64,000 bases of DNA, taken from the NCBI GenBank assembly GCA_034231615.1, contig CM067298.1, positions 53,782,883 through 53,846,882 of the forward strand, read 5' to 3'. The number at the start of each line of letters is the position of its first letter. Positions within the stretch are counted from its first letter, which is position 1. A program made the position numbers and the translations under genes. Of the stretch, positions 45,550 through 56,694 are shown in pieces. Source of the DNA: Meghimatium bilineatum. Its lineage: Eukaryota; Mollusca; Gastropoda; Stylommatophora; Philomycidae. The notes beneath the pieces were generated by a model, which was not told the DNA's origin, ran no database searches, and worked only from the letters and a program-made list of their open reading frames with translations.

Positions 45550-46835
45550 ACCTTTGTAAAAATATTTTTAACTAAGATTGGTTCGTGTAAAAAGAGATCA
45601 GTGTCACAATACATGTTACTAAATATCGTGATCTTGATAACATACCAGAGACAAACAGGAAGCCAATCATTTCTGGGACGTCTGCAGAGGGAATCAGCTG
45701 TAAAGATCGTGTGGAAAAACAAATTATCGAAACGAGCATGGGACTTACACATGGGAAATATATCAAAATTTGATAGATTAAAATATCTACCTAAGTATAA
45801 AACACGACATCGTTATTTCTTTAGCACTTGAGAAATTCTGAAGGAAATGTAAGGTAAAAATCATTCAGCGTTACCGAGAGACAAATGTCGCGTCAATCTA
45901 AAATAATGCAATAAAATAAAGTAATATTTTGTCTAGCTGGTTGTGGTTCAGCGAACAACACATATTTCTTCACCTCCATTTTTTGTTTTTTGTTTTTTTG
46001 GTAGAAAGCTCGGATATAATAAAATTGAACTGTGCTGCTTACTTTAACATGAGGCGTATGTATATTATTTTAAGAATTAAGAAATCTGTTGTATTTTAGA
46101 AGAAATTCAATATATCAGAATTTCAATACTAGTTGCAAATTAAACGAAATGGTTCACCCATGTATTTGCTAGGTTTTAAAGGGGGGAGGGGCAAATAATA
46201 CCAACACTGTTAATCCTGTATGCATGCCAAACGACGCAACTAAATAGGTTTGGTGGGGGTATAGGTGGCATCACAAAGCTGGTCAAACTGACCAGGAATA
46301 TACGCTGATGTCGAATATAGTAGCTCCATAGAAGCATATATCACACCCAAACTATAAACCACGACCGCGCACTCCTTTCTCCGAACGAACGAAGGAACGC
46401 AGAACACGAAGAATCCAATGGTTATATTCACCAAGTCCTTCCCCATATACATGTCATGTGTGCTACTAATAAAAAGCGACACTTATCTTTGCGGATATGA
46501 CGTCTCAATAAGTGGTAATATGAAATATAGGCAGTGCCAATGATCAATCTCATCAGCAAAGATGAATAACTCCGTATGATACAAGCGTGCAGGATATATA
46601 CCATGACCATTTCCGGTAAAGACTGTTCAACTGAATTAGTTGTTGATTATTGTTTGGCTTTCTGTTGTTCACTATTTACATAATTGGAATCGCATACTAA
46701 AATCGTCAATGCGACACCAAGTATATTACTAGTGACCAACCAAAATCACAACAAAGGCCCCAATCGAGTCACGTGACAATTATGGAGAATAGGTCTTACT
46801 GGAGATGGTAGTGCTTAAAGACGGTGAAGTTTTTG
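45550..46835. other. Unassigned DNA
   Basis: A 94-codon plus frame at 45547-45831 has a basic composition (VKIVWKNKLSKRAWD) but no motif I recognise. Otherwise nothing was seen. Confidence 0.4.
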
Positions 46836-46838
46836 TAT

Positions 46839-47620
46839 TCACTGATACAAACAAGTCTGACTTGTATTTAGTTTGTCCTCTAACATCAGCACACCTAGTA
46901 ATACATACATAAGTAATGGTTTAGCATGAGATTCAGTATAATCACTTGCTAGATTGCTTCCTGGATTCATTGGTGTACCTATTGATACGGCGACCATGCT
47001 CGCCAGTGTATCGGATCGCTCATTACATTGGATACCCCATGTCGTGCCACGAATATATATGTAATCTTTATGACTGTATATTGCGTCAATAAATTCACCT
47101 ATTGACGACAAAGACCTACGCTTGAAATGTGTGATCATGTTCATTTAGTAACTAAATATGCATGCGTGATAACGTTTCTGTAATATTGGCAAACATAGTA
47201 CTTTCATTACAGATTTTATATCCATTGTAAGACTGTTGGGGGGGGGGGTTGTAATAGATGCACCGGTGGATTCTTTGACAATTTTCCACCAATGGTGCGG
47301 CAATAAGCCCGGGAACATCGCTAATGCAGAATTATTGACCCATCGGTGTGGACTGTTACATCATCCTATGCAGTACTAGTGCTATGAGAGTCCTGACCTC
47401 TCCCCGCCGCCATATGATATTTGTCCCTGCAGCTTCTGACGAGTGTGGTGATAACAGAAAAGGTACCACGTAATGCAGGCAAAGTGAGAATCCACTCATC
47501 CCCAAGGTCAGTTCAGATAAAAAATTGTTCAGTGATAACTTCTGCCTGTTTCAGCCGTGATCTGACCCCTTTTACGTTTGAAGCCATTCACCTTATTGAA
47601 ATCCGGATTTAATAGGTAGC
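46839..47620 (-). mobile_element. RNase H LINE relic (minus strand)
   Basis: On the minus strand, DDVTVHTDGSI near 47370-47335 matches the first RNase H Asp block. The frame 47144-46839 then gives IGEFIDAIYSHKDYIYIRGTTW and GIQCNERSDTLAS, in place of the usual GHAGVQGNERADTLAS. The middle of the domain is decayed and interrupted by an 11-base G run at 47238-47248. Inactive remnant. Confidence 0.62.
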
Positions 47621-47624
47621 TTGT

Positions 47625-48985
47625 ATCTGCACTATATTGTTGGTCATTGAATATTATGTGCATATCACTGCATTCACTAATACGGGTAGAATACGTAAAT
47701 CAACTTTCTTTACTAAAATAAAATGACAAGATACATTGATAGAACCATAAGATACAATGGCCTCCGGTTGAAAGGTATTTAGGCTCAAATTTCTTTTTAT
47801 CCCCTAGTCAGCAACCAAAAAATGCTAAACTAATATTTTGTTTGGACACGCATCAGAAAGGCGGGATTGCCACATTATAAACATTTAGAAACATACCGTA
47901 GCATGTAATACTACTACACTGCTACACTGCTACACTGCTACACGAAACAATGCAGCTCATACATAAAAAGCACACAGAGAATGATGAGAAAATCAACAAT
48001 CTCATAGCCGATACGCCAAAGGGCGAAACAAATTATCCTCAAATAAAAACAGAATCGAAACTGTCACCAGAAAATGTTGGAATCTGTCAAAGCACCAGAA
48101 TCTAGTTTAATTACACAGGAAACTCCGTAGTGAGGAGGTCTGATGCCTCAATAATTTTTTCATTTAATTATGTAATTTTTTTATTGCATTGGACAAACAA
48201 CGTGTGTGCAACATCTGTATCAATGCACTTCGCTATTTTTTTTTCACCGTGGTGAAATATTGCATTTGTTAGAACGTGATTTGATATCTATTTTACCCCG
48301 AGAATTAATGAGTGTTACACACAGCAGTCAGCCTATATAATCCTTGTATTTCATTCAATTTACTTTTTTGTTTACATTACTTCCACTATATGTATGTACA
48401 TATATATGCATTATTTCCAGAAGAAAGAGGGTTATTTGTACCACATTTATAATTCCGTTTATAATAACAAATGTCTATCTTATCGTGAAAGGAGTTCTTT
48501 GATACCCGCACTTTAGTACGTTTTTGGTTATATCAAAGAAAATTAGTATACATGTAATAGAAGGCGCAGAACTAGTAACTCTTTTATCACTGTCACATAA
48601 AAATACTTCTAGCAAACTAGAAGTATTGATATATTGGTTAATTAAAAGGTATTTATTTTGGCGGAATAAACTCTTCAGCCGCGATCGTTATTCCAGTTAG
48701 ATTATATCACACATTTAAATCTTTAAACATTGTAGACATCTTCTGAGTTACAATATATTCATATACATATGCATATGATAGCTGTGTTATCAAAACCGTG
48801 AACTCTGGTAATTAATAATTGTAAAACGCTCTGGTATAATCTAAATTTTAACAATGTCCACTGTTGAAAAGTGCTTACCTGACCATGAGTGTTTTCAACG
48901 TAACCAATATAATGTAGGCCTATAGATTATATTGTGCGAATAACAGGTCTTCCAAAGTGGTATAATTTATATTGGCGAAACATTA
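47625..48985. other. Unassigned DNA
   Basis: A short CTACACTG repeat at 47914-47942 was the only structure seen. Confidence 0.4.
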
Positions 48986-48996
48986 CAGCATATGTG

Positions 48997-48998
<2 letters not shown>

Positions 48999-49081
<83 letters not shown>
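48999..49081. repeat. (TA)n microsatellite
   Basis: About 80 bp of TA dinucleotides. The Tyr-Ile repeat frame at 48934-49119 is caused by this tract. Confidence 0.95.
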
Positions 49082-49085
<4 letters not shown>

Positions 49086-49362
49086 GTGCTCAATGTCGCA
49101 GTTCTCTACTTGTCTTTGATCACTACTAGCTTTTACTTTGTTATGTTTGTTTCCCTCCCCTGTCTTTCATTACTTCTAGCTTGTTTTTTTTGCTATGTTT
49201 GACTCTGCTGTCTTTGATTATTTCTAGTGTGTACTTTGTTTTGTCTCCCATGTCTGTGATTGATGTTCGTCCGTCGACGTTGATGATGACATTCAGCTCA
49301 ATTGGAATGATGATGAAGATGTTGATGTCTGTGGTGTGCCAAACTGTGATTAATAAGTCATA

Positions 49363-49930
49363 TTATTGCTTAGAATTGTCTGCAATACTATGATCATGTG
49401 CAGCATGGGTTTGTGCGGAATTTATCAGACATTGTCTTTCGTCGTGCACGTTTTTATTGCGCAGCTTGATGTGGATTGTTCCCAGGTTCTCTACAGCTGC
49501 TGTCATACTCTTGATTCTGCGACACCAGTCGGATCTGTCTCGCGCAAGATTATCCCATGAATGTGTGTCTATGTTGAAGTGAGCCAGTGATGTCTTAAGA
49601 GTGTCTTCAGTTCTTCCTCTGACCTCATACCTTGCGGGAGCCAGTCTGGAGTTCACCATATAACATCTTTGGTAGACAATTATCTTTCATGCAGATCATG
49701 TGTTCTGTTCAGCGTACCTGTCTGCGTCTTCATCAACAGTGTGCATATGTTTAAAGACTTTCAAAAAGTTTCATCAGTACTTCACTGTCTGGTAATTTTT
49801 AAAACCGATGTATGTTGTGTATCTTACGAAGGCAGTTTATATGGAAGTGGTTCAGTCTTCTAGCGTGTCTGGATATATTTTCCATGTTTCACAGGTATAA
49901 ATGAGTGTTGGTATTATTGCTTCTTGTTAA
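49363..49930 (-). mobile_element. LINE C-terminal fragment (minus strand)
   Basis: The minus strand from 49930 reads IPTLIYTCETWKIYP, the usual LLYG.ETWT..R block. It then passes through stops to an open part at 49659-49363 with RGRTEDTLKTSLAHFNID and WDNLARDRSDWC. That matches the tail motif KDTLK..L..F.I....W..LA.DR..WR of this LINE group. The same tail type occurs at 9.6-10.7 kb. No RT core is present. Confidence 0.75.
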
Positions 49931-50064
49931 TCTATAAGTTTGGTGATAGCTGTTAATTTAGTGGTAGTTGTCTTTGATTACTTCTACCTTGTACTGTGTT
50001 ATGTTTGTTTCACCTGTCACCCGTGCAGCGCTGCTTCAGGAAAGGGTTAAAATAATTTCTATAT

Positions 50065-50150
50065 TTTACATCTCATGCTTGTCGTAAGAGGAGACTAACG
50101 ATATCGGGCCGAATGTTGCAGATATCTCTGCCAAGCTATATACCAAGACA
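50065..50150 (+). repeat. Possible SINE core remnant
   Basis: ATGCTTGTCGTAAGAGGAGA followed by CTAACGATATCGGGCCG resembles a repeat core I recall from molluscan SINEs, and more weakly 13980-14110. Low confidence because it rests on memory. Confidence 0.35.
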
Positions 50151-50437
50151 TAATTGTTGCATTCTCTTGAATATATCTTGCTAATCTTGCAGCATGATGA
50201 GGACATCAGTAGAAGATCGTATTCCTCTTTTATTAATGTGAACACATTAGATTATGTTAATATTTTAACTTACACAGACACAGTAGACAATGTTATTCTT
50301 TTTTACTCACATACTCTAGATGATGGTAATATTCCTATACACGCCCACACATACATATATACATATATATATAATGCATATAAATCATGCATAACGTAGT
50401 TATCTCTTAATAGCCATATGATAAATCGTATAGATAT

Positions 50438-50899
50438 ATGAGTACAGTACATGAAGCCAGTGTCGCCTTTACCGCAACAACAAGTAGCCTAACTATGGAA
50501 GTATTCGCAGTAACGCAGGCTCTTAACTGGCTGGAATCGCAAGCCTATTCCCATGCGTGCATACTAAGTGACTCTCTGAATATGATTCAGAAAGTCAGAA
50601 CAGGTGACGTACGTAGTGAATGGGCGGAGTTATTTGAGAGAGCAGAAATGCGGGAATCACTACGAAGACCCACGTTTATTTATGTCCCCAGACACGCGGG
50701 CGTAGAGGGAAACGAACGGGCCGACAAATTAGCTAACCTTGCTATAACAACAGGCGGTCAGCCTAAGGATCGAGCAGACATACGCATTGCTCTTCGTGAA
50801 TCATCACGATCAGAGGATTTTGAGATGAATGAGCATAAGTCAATAACGAGAATGCGAGAATTGGGAGTGAGGATGGGCGTGGCCCGTAAAAACCCATGA
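50438..50899 (+). pseudogene. RNase H domain of LINE, N-terminally truncated
   Basis: A 153-codon open frame. The Glu-containing helix, the TDS-like strand (LSDSLNM) and the GNERAD helix are present in the correct order, but the first catalytic Asp strand is missing upstream. The frame stops at 50897 just before the conserved tail, which continues out of frame. Part of the LINE at 50438-51040. Confidence 0.75.
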
Positions 50900-51040
50900 C
50901 AAAGATTTCACAAAGAGCAGTGAACCAACATAGAACCGGAACCATCAGCCGTTATACCCTGAGAGATATAGAGATTTAGAGATCTGAGTAACTATGGACT
51001 TGTCCGGTGTGCGTAGAGGATAATCAACATACCTAATACC
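50438..51040 (+). mobile_element. RNase H-bearing LINE 3' end
   Basis: The frame 50438-50899 is an RNase H domain missing its first strand: SLTMEVFAVTQAL (Glu), ACILSDSLNMI (Asp), FIYVPRHAGVEGNERADKLAN (last Asp), then VRMGVARKN. After a stop the tail continues in other frames with NQHRTGT- and YTLRDI-type sequence. The element ends near 51040 with a (CCTAATA)n tail. The YTDGS strand is absent, so the copy is 5'-truncated and the enzyme would be dead. Confidence 0.82.
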
Positions 51041-51298
51041 TAATACCTAAATATATGAATAACCATGAATGGAAGGAGTCAGTGACATATTTTGAGGTGC
51101 TCGTTGATCGAATTTAAAAAACAGACGTTGTTGATTACGCTATTTCTAACGACAGCGCACTGCACTGTTGTAATTCTTCAACACAGGGTAAACAGTCACT
51201 GTTTCAACAAAGTTTAAGCAGTAAAAAATTTACGTATCAAAGTAATAGTAATATATATGTGTGTATGTACGTGTGTGCATATATATATATATATATAT

Positions 51299-51384
51299 AA
51301 TGACCAGGCAGACAAGGTCGATTGGATGAAGCGTTTCGTTCTTAAAACATGATTCATCCAATCGACCTTGTCCGCCTGGACATT
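51299..51384. repeat. Near-perfect hairpin (27-bp arms)
   Basis: Arms 51304-51330 and 51353-51379 pair with one mismatch around a 22-base loop, and a few more bases pair outside. Its right side passes into the Tc1-like element. Confidence 0.9.
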
Positions 51385-51534
51385 AACTTCTGGTAATCAC
51401 CTGAGTTGTACTCACCTCATGATTCGTCAAGTCATGAACTAGGTCATGGTCAAAATACAGTATTTGGTAATATTTCGTGACAGGTTCATGAGAATCTCAT
51501 TTTCTTCTTCTTCTTTCGTTCACTTGAAACATGT

Positions 51535-52014
51535 CTATATCTGTAATTCTGTCTCCTTAATAAAACTCACTGTCTTTTGTAGTTCATACAGTGTCCCATA
51601 GAGTTTTGATTCCAGTGTTGTTTCCTCTGGCCAATATGTCTGCCTCAGCGTTTCATGCTCAGAACACTCTTGAAGTATATGTTTGGCACTCTGTGCTGCT
51701 TGTCCACATGTACACATGGCCGTGTTGCCAATCTTGAACTTTGTATACATGTGACTGCGGAGTCGGTTGTGTCCTGTTCTGAGACGTAGAATTACAACTT
51801 GTTCTGATCTGTTCATAATGTGATAGTCATCTTGTGTTGGTGTTTGTGGCTTTCTTATTGACTTGATCATCTGTTTCTTCTGATGGTAGGTGATTGGTAT
51901 ATCTGGTTGGTCTTCGGCAGCACCTTCCTTAGCCAGTTGGTCTGCTTTTTCATTTCCTGGTATTCCACAGTGAGAGGGTATCCACTGCATGGTTACCCTA
52001 TACTGGTAAGACAA
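51535..52014 (-). pseudogene. I-like LINE RNase H end and C-terminal tail
   Basis: A 159-codon minus-strand frame with MQWIPSHCGIPGNEKADQLA (end of RNase H) and CTCGQAAQSAKHILQEC (Cys/His cluster). It is separated from the upstream frame by one extra T in a run near 52027. It is nearly identical to the end of the intact frame at 18442-19893. Confidence 0.85.
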
Positions 52015-52018
52015 TTCG

Positions 52019-52732
52019 CTAAGTAGTTTTTTTTAAGTCTGTTAGTTTTCCAGACTGGAGAGCTTGAAGCACTGACCTTGCATCTGTCAGGAATACCACA
52101 GGCTGTAGGCCAGAGTTGGAGTTCAGCAATTTTTTAGCTGCCACACTAATTGCCTGGATTTCTGCATCATAATTATTGCAGAATTTTCCTGTCGGTGTTC
52201 TGATTGTATCTCTAGGCTTGTGTGGATATTCTATATATACACCTGCACCTCCATTCCTCACAGCATTCTGTGCTGACCCATCTGTGTACACTCTGACCCA
52301 TATATCTTGTGGATATTCCTCATCCAGGAAACTGAGTGTGACTGTCATTCGCTGCACACTGTTCTGTTCGTCCTCGCTTAGTATTCCTTTCACATGGGTC
52401 TGAATATATATTGGCATTCCATGTCTTTCACTCCACGGGGTTTGTTCCGGTACAGACGTTAAGGGGCTGTCAACTTCAGGTAGGTCTGTAAGTTGTCTAC
52501 GGAGCCGTTTAGCTTGGTGGATAAAGCTGCTCCTTTTCAGTCGCCCCATTGCTAGATTTTGGAATCTTTCCTTCATTGGATGACTTGGCATACACTGAAA
52601 CTTTTCTGCTTGAGTTAGTACTTTTGTGTCTCTGCGTTCGCCAAGTGTTTGCATTCTTCCCATTTTCTGCATCTCTGCTATTGGTGTTGATTTCATTGCT
52701 CCCAACATTATTCTAAGTGCCTGGTTTTGCAC
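52019..52732 (-). pseudogene. I-like LINE post-RT region and RNase H start
   Basis: A 237-codon minus-strand frame: the post-RT linker, then RNase H with VRVYTDGSAQ, YDAEIQA and VVFLTDARSV. It runs off frame at the T run near 52027, where the intact copy at 18.4-19.9 kb continues to LLSELSYQYR. Confidence 0.85.
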
Positions 52733-52862
52733 TTTATCTAGATCTTGTAATGTGGTGTTTGATGCAGGACACCACGCAGCTGAACCATATTCCAGGTGTG
52801 GTCTTATGCCTTGCTGTAAACTTTACTGAGTATATTTCCACTGGCTCCCCATGTGGTTCCAC

Positions 52863-53314
52863 TTAGTTTCTCAGGATAGCTAGCTTCCTCCTGGCTTTTG
52901 TTGTTGCTTTGTTTATGTGCTGCTTCCATGTCAGCTTATCATCAAAAGTAACACCGAGGTATGTGGGTTGTTTGTCTTCTTTCAGAGCTCTCCATCTATC
53001 TTGATATGACCAGCTTTTTGTTTTGGTGAGAGGGTAAAAAGTGTAGTGCTGCACTTTTCTGTGTTAATGCTGACGCACCATCTATTTGCCCATAAGGTTA
53101 GGGCATCGATAGCTCTTTGTATTTGTTTAGTGGCCACTGTTGCATGTTCTTCCGTACACCAGATCACCAGGTCATCAGCATACATTGCCACTTTGATCCC
53201 GTGTGGTAGTTCAGCAACTAGGTCATTGATGTAAACCAAGAAAAGTGTGGGTGACAGGACTCCTGCCTGGGGGACTCCATGACGCAGTAGAACTTTCTTG
53301 CTCTTAGCGACCAT
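52863..53314 (-). pseudogene. I-like LINE RT palm segment
   Basis: Two overlapping minus-strand frames (53314-52982 and 53054-52863) carry GVPQAGVLSPTLFLVYINDL, MYADDLVIW with both catalytic Asp residues, then YLGVTFDDKLTWKQHI. They are joined by a single-base indel near 52984, where the copy at 19.9 kb has one extra A. Confidence 0.85.
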
Positions 53315-53458
53315 CTAATTGTACCCTGGCTCTTCTATTATGCAGGTATGCTTTTACCCATTTGTACATTCTTGAGCTAACCCTGCAATTTCGCAATTTC
53401 TTTAGGAGCCCTTCTTTCCAGACCTTATCAAATGCTTTCCTGAGGTCTATCCATGCTG

Positions 53459-54283
53459 CTAGTACCAGTTTCTTTCTTGGAAGGCATCCTCAATCTCTTG
53501 GGAGAGGTAGGTTGCCTGATCTTCAGTAGAGTAGCACTGTCTGAAACCTGCTTGCTGTGATACCAGAAGATTTTCACTTTCAAGGTACCACTGCATCCTA
53601 AGATTGATAATGCGTTCCATTGTTTTACATAGACAGCTTGAGAGGCTGATGGGCCTGTAGTTGGAGACTGTGTTGCCATCTTTTCCTGATTTGAGGAGTG
53701 GTATCATTATTGCTTCTCTCCACGCCTGTGGTACATTACCTGTGGACCAGCTTGTGTTGAAGATCTGCAGTAGCTTTGCTCTTGCTGCAATTCCCAGGTT
53801 TCTAATCATTTCATTGGACACTCCAACAGCTCCAGGGGACTTTTTCATTTTCAATTTGGATATTGCATGCTCCAGTTCTCTCATTGTGATTGGTGCCTCC
53901 ATGACTTCAGGTATAGGTTCGCCTTGTCCAATGTTTTGCTGGTTCTCTCGAACCTCCTGTTGTTTGTCTGGGCTGACTTTGACGTTATTGTCTTCTGCAA
54001 AGGAATCTGCAAAGTAATCAGCTGCATGTTTACCTGTTACAATGTTTCTATCTTTATAAAGTGTGATCCTGGTATTTCTCCCTGTACCTTCATCATTTAG
54101 TTGTTTTACAAGTTTCCATAATTTCCTAGTATCTCTTTCTAGGTTCAGCGACTCTGTTTTTTCTTTCCAGCTGCTCCGTCTGGCTTGTAACTTGGCTCTT
54201 TGAAATTTAGCCTTTGTTTGCTGATATTTGTTGTGATGTTCTTGGCTAGGTCTGTTCTCAGCCTGCTGTCTAGATGTTTCCAT
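53459..54283 (-). pseudogene. I-like LINE pre-RT linker and RT fingers
   Basis: A 274-codon minus-strand frame. The first half is a basic, charged linker. The second half has RT blocks KMKKSPGAVGVSNEMIRN, NYRPISLSSCLCKTMERI and QQAGFRQCYSTEDQ. It ends at a frameshift near 53462, after which another frame continues to WIDLRKAFDKVWKEGLL, the RT block A with its Asp. No endonuclease is present. Confidence 0.85.
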
Positions 54284-54719
54284 CTCATTTTGCAGCTTTT
54301 CCAGTTCATCATTCCAGTAGGGTTGTAGTTTTTGCGTGCCCCCCTGTGTATGGTTTTACTAGCAGCATGTAGTATACATCTATTAAATTCATGAGAATCT
54401 CATGAAATATACGGAACACAAATCCTTCTGACTATCTTATTGAATTCCTTTAAAAAATCGACGGTTCTCGAATAAACCCAGTTGAAAATTCAATGCACAA
54501 GTATGACTCATCTCACTACAGAACATCGATATAGCATTATTGGACGCCTAAAGGCTGGGCATTACAAAATTCAGAAATTTAATGTCGGTAAAAACAATAA
54601 AAGGAATTGGAACAACTAATCAAGAACACAAAGAATTAAAGCGAATAACAACCCATATTAAAACGAGCAACAACAAAATATCATATCAATAGATATTACA
54701 ACACAAACACAGAACTGAG

Positions 54720-54865
54720 AATAGACAATATCATATAGAGTGTATGGATAAAATCGACTACTTAGGAGCTGGCATCAACGGTGAAGCAGACTGCAAGGTA
54801 GAGATACGGAAGAGATTGACAGTGGCATATTGTAAAATAACAGGTCTGAAAACATATGGTAAAAT
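54720..54865 (+). mobile_element. LINE RT C-terminal scrap
   Basis: MDKIDYLGAGINGEADCKVE followed by IRKRLTVA resembles the F.YLG..I...G....EI..R block after the RT palm. About 40 codons are recognisable. Confidence 0.5.
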
Positions 54866-54879
54866 GAATTGTCTTTCCA

Positions 54880-55045
54880 ATGCATTCCCTAAACACCCCT
54901 CTGTCGTTGGCGATGAGGCTGGCATTTACCAACGACGTATTAATGTTATCTTTGTCGTCAGCACATTGTCTTCTTGGTCTGCCTTTCCTTTCCGTCCTGG
55001 TGATCTACCATCTATTATTTGTCTTTCTAAATAGTCGTATCTCAT
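54880..55045 (-). mobile_element. Possible LINE tail scrap (minus strand)
   Basis: The minus strand gives a basic Gly/Arg/Pro-rich block then RRQCADD-like sequence, loosely similar to the GRPR..W.DDIK tail of LINEs. Weak. Confidence 0.35.
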
Positions 55046-55555
55046 TATATGACGAAACGGGGTGCAAAGCGGAACCATTGCTCTCGGCGGACCCAGGGTT
55101 AGCAGATAACCAAGATCCCAAATGTATCTTCTCGTGGTGCACCCTGGAAAAGGAAATACAGCTGCTCGTGCTGATTGTGGCTAAACCATTTGGCGATTGT
55201 GCCCGTGAATTAGGAGGTAGCAGATGGAAAAACAATTGACTGCAAATAGACAGGCAATATATGCGATACGTCTGCGCCAATATATGCTGCAGCACTGTCG
55301 ACACACAGTGAAGGTAATCAGTCCAGTCTGACATTGGAGGGGCGGCCAATGGAAAAAGACACGAAATGGTAGATATGCATGGCGAGAGACGAAAATACAA
55401 CATACCGAGTACAATGAAAGGGCAGCACAGCCCAGGGGAGAGCGCCAACTGCAAATAGAACGTGAAATAATTCCAAGGAAATCGGAAATACAAGCTCTGT
55501 TAGCTCAAGACAAGCTTATAATTATTATCTGTGCTCCTTACGGGCAGAGACCCAT
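55046..55555. other. Unassigned, less A+T-rich DNA
   Basis: Open frames exist on both strands (for example 55005-55493 on the minus strand) but carry no motif I recognise. The base composition differs from the A+T-rich background, so it may be an unrecognised repeat. Confidence 0.4.
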
Positions 55556-55559
55556 ACCC

Positions 55560-56290
55560 AAACGTAGGCGCATGGCATGAAAAGAAGACCTGGTTCAACT
55601 CTAATATCGAGCTTTCCTATACCGGAATCATGCTCGCGAAGAGAAAGGGTTCCGTACCTGATGGCTTAGGTACAAAATGGACAACGAAGGCAGCCCTGGC
55701 CCCCAATCTATTATATATTTTTCCTATATCGGATACATGCTTGCAGAGAGAAATGTTTTAGTACCCGATGGGCTAATCACAAATGGGACAAAGTTGTTCA
55801 GCTCGATAACATGACTTGCTCCCAAACGCGTGGTGAGATTCGGACTTGCACTAGGGGTTCACGATGTCGGTGAGCGACACCTCGGCAAAGAAGGGGAAAG
55901 AGCCCGGGTACAACTCGTCTACTGAGTTCTTCCTTCACCGGGACTAGGTTCAGGGAGGAAAAGGTTCAGTTCCTGATGGGCACAGGCACAGAACTTCTAA
56001 TTACACGAGGGAAGATCACCGACGGTTGAACACCTCGTGCAAGATAGACACGTACTACAATCGTTTCGGCGAAGTGCCATTATACACCTGCGTGCCCACC
56101 GCAACATAGGCAGTCTGTCACTGGCTAGGGAAGCCTACTACCCGAATTTAAGGCATGACGAAAACGGATGTGCTGGACTTCGGATGTCCCGGTCACAAAG
56201 TGAACCAACCGAGGCGCAAATAACACAGTTCAACTGCGGAATTTGCAGTACAACGTACTTCACACTCCCAGATAGAATTCACACGATTTA
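55560..56290 (-). repeat. Compound interspersed repeat, copy 2 (reverse)
   Basis: Reverse-oriented match to 26500-27215. Blocks occur in mirrored order, including the tRNA-like module near 55.84-55.91 kb, the GGTACGGAACC-type submodules and the CATCCG/GGCATG end. The match weakens towards 56290. The 87-codon frame at 56037-56300 is part of it. Confidence 0.75.
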
Positions 56291-56344
56291 TTCATTGTAG
56301 TTATACGAGAGAGAAAGAAGACAACGACGCATGACCAAATAGGT

Positions 56345-56690
56345 GTAGATTTCTTTATGCTGTTAGGTTTAGTAACCAACACTCTGGAGCCTTCAATGCG
56401 TTTATAGTATCTGAGTTTTTCCATCTGTTCTTCCATGTTATTCTAAGTATCCTTCTGTAGCATTTCATCTCAAAGACGACGGTCTTTTTCGCTGTTTTGT
56501 TTAGGGTCCATGTTCATAGCCGTATGTTGCAACCGTAAAAATAAATGTTCGCAGCATTAGCAGTTTCATTTCTATTATGTTTTTTTTCTCCCATATGTTG
56601 ATTAATCCATTTGAAATTTCTAGGCACAACTTTCCCGTAGGTTGCCATTACTTTCCTAAACGAACAACCGCTAAGCGAACACCGTAAAGA
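56345..56690 (-). mobile_element. LINE C-terminal fragment (minus strand)
   Basis: The minus strand reads TVVFEMKCYRRILRITWKN and WKNSDTINALKAPE, matching the ...EM.CYRRILRI.W.D...N..V block of LINEs. The preceding YG.E.WTLNKTAKK block is decayed. Inactive. Confidence 0.65.
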
Positions 56691-56694
56691 GAAA

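Larger units (their letters stand above)
51501..54387 (-). mobile_element. I-like LINE, 2.9 kb, with 16-bp target-site duplication
   Basis: A 2,887-bp minus-strand copy sits between two perfect copies of TTCATGAGAATCTCAT. The 3' end (51501) is a (GAA)n tail and the 5' end is truncated at 54387, upstream of the RT. Domains on the minus strand in order: pre-RT linker, RT (KSPGAVGVSNEMIR, NYRPISLSSCL, GVPQAGVLSPTLF, MYADDLVIW), post-RT region (YLGVTFDDKLTWKQHI), RNase H (VRVYTDGSAQ, VVFLTDARSV, GIPGNEKADQLAKEGA) and a C-terminal Cys/His cluster. Frameshifts occur near 53462, 53310, 52984, 52867, 52817 and 52027, mostly as single-base indels in homopolymers. Confidence 0.93.
51376..54640 (+). mobile_element. 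Tc1/mariner-like relic, split by a LINE
   Basis: The left part, 51376-51500, matches the 5' region of the relics at 11.7 and 34.7 kb. It resumes at 54404 with continuing 5' sequence. A short plus-strand frame at about 54494-54590 then reads MTHLTTEHRYSIIGRLKAG, like the N-terminus of Tc1-like transposases (..R..IIG.LEAG). TTCATGAGAATCTCAT at 51485-51500 and 54388-54403 is the duplicated target of the LINE that interrupts it. Confidence 0.65.

Noticed and set aside
45547-45831. Possible host exon, 94-codon plus frame
   Set aside because: It has no recognised domain, no clear splice pattern, and starts immediately after a degenerate LINE end.
48934-49119. Tyr-Ile repeat protein
   Set aside because: It is a translation of the (TA)n tract at 48999-49081.
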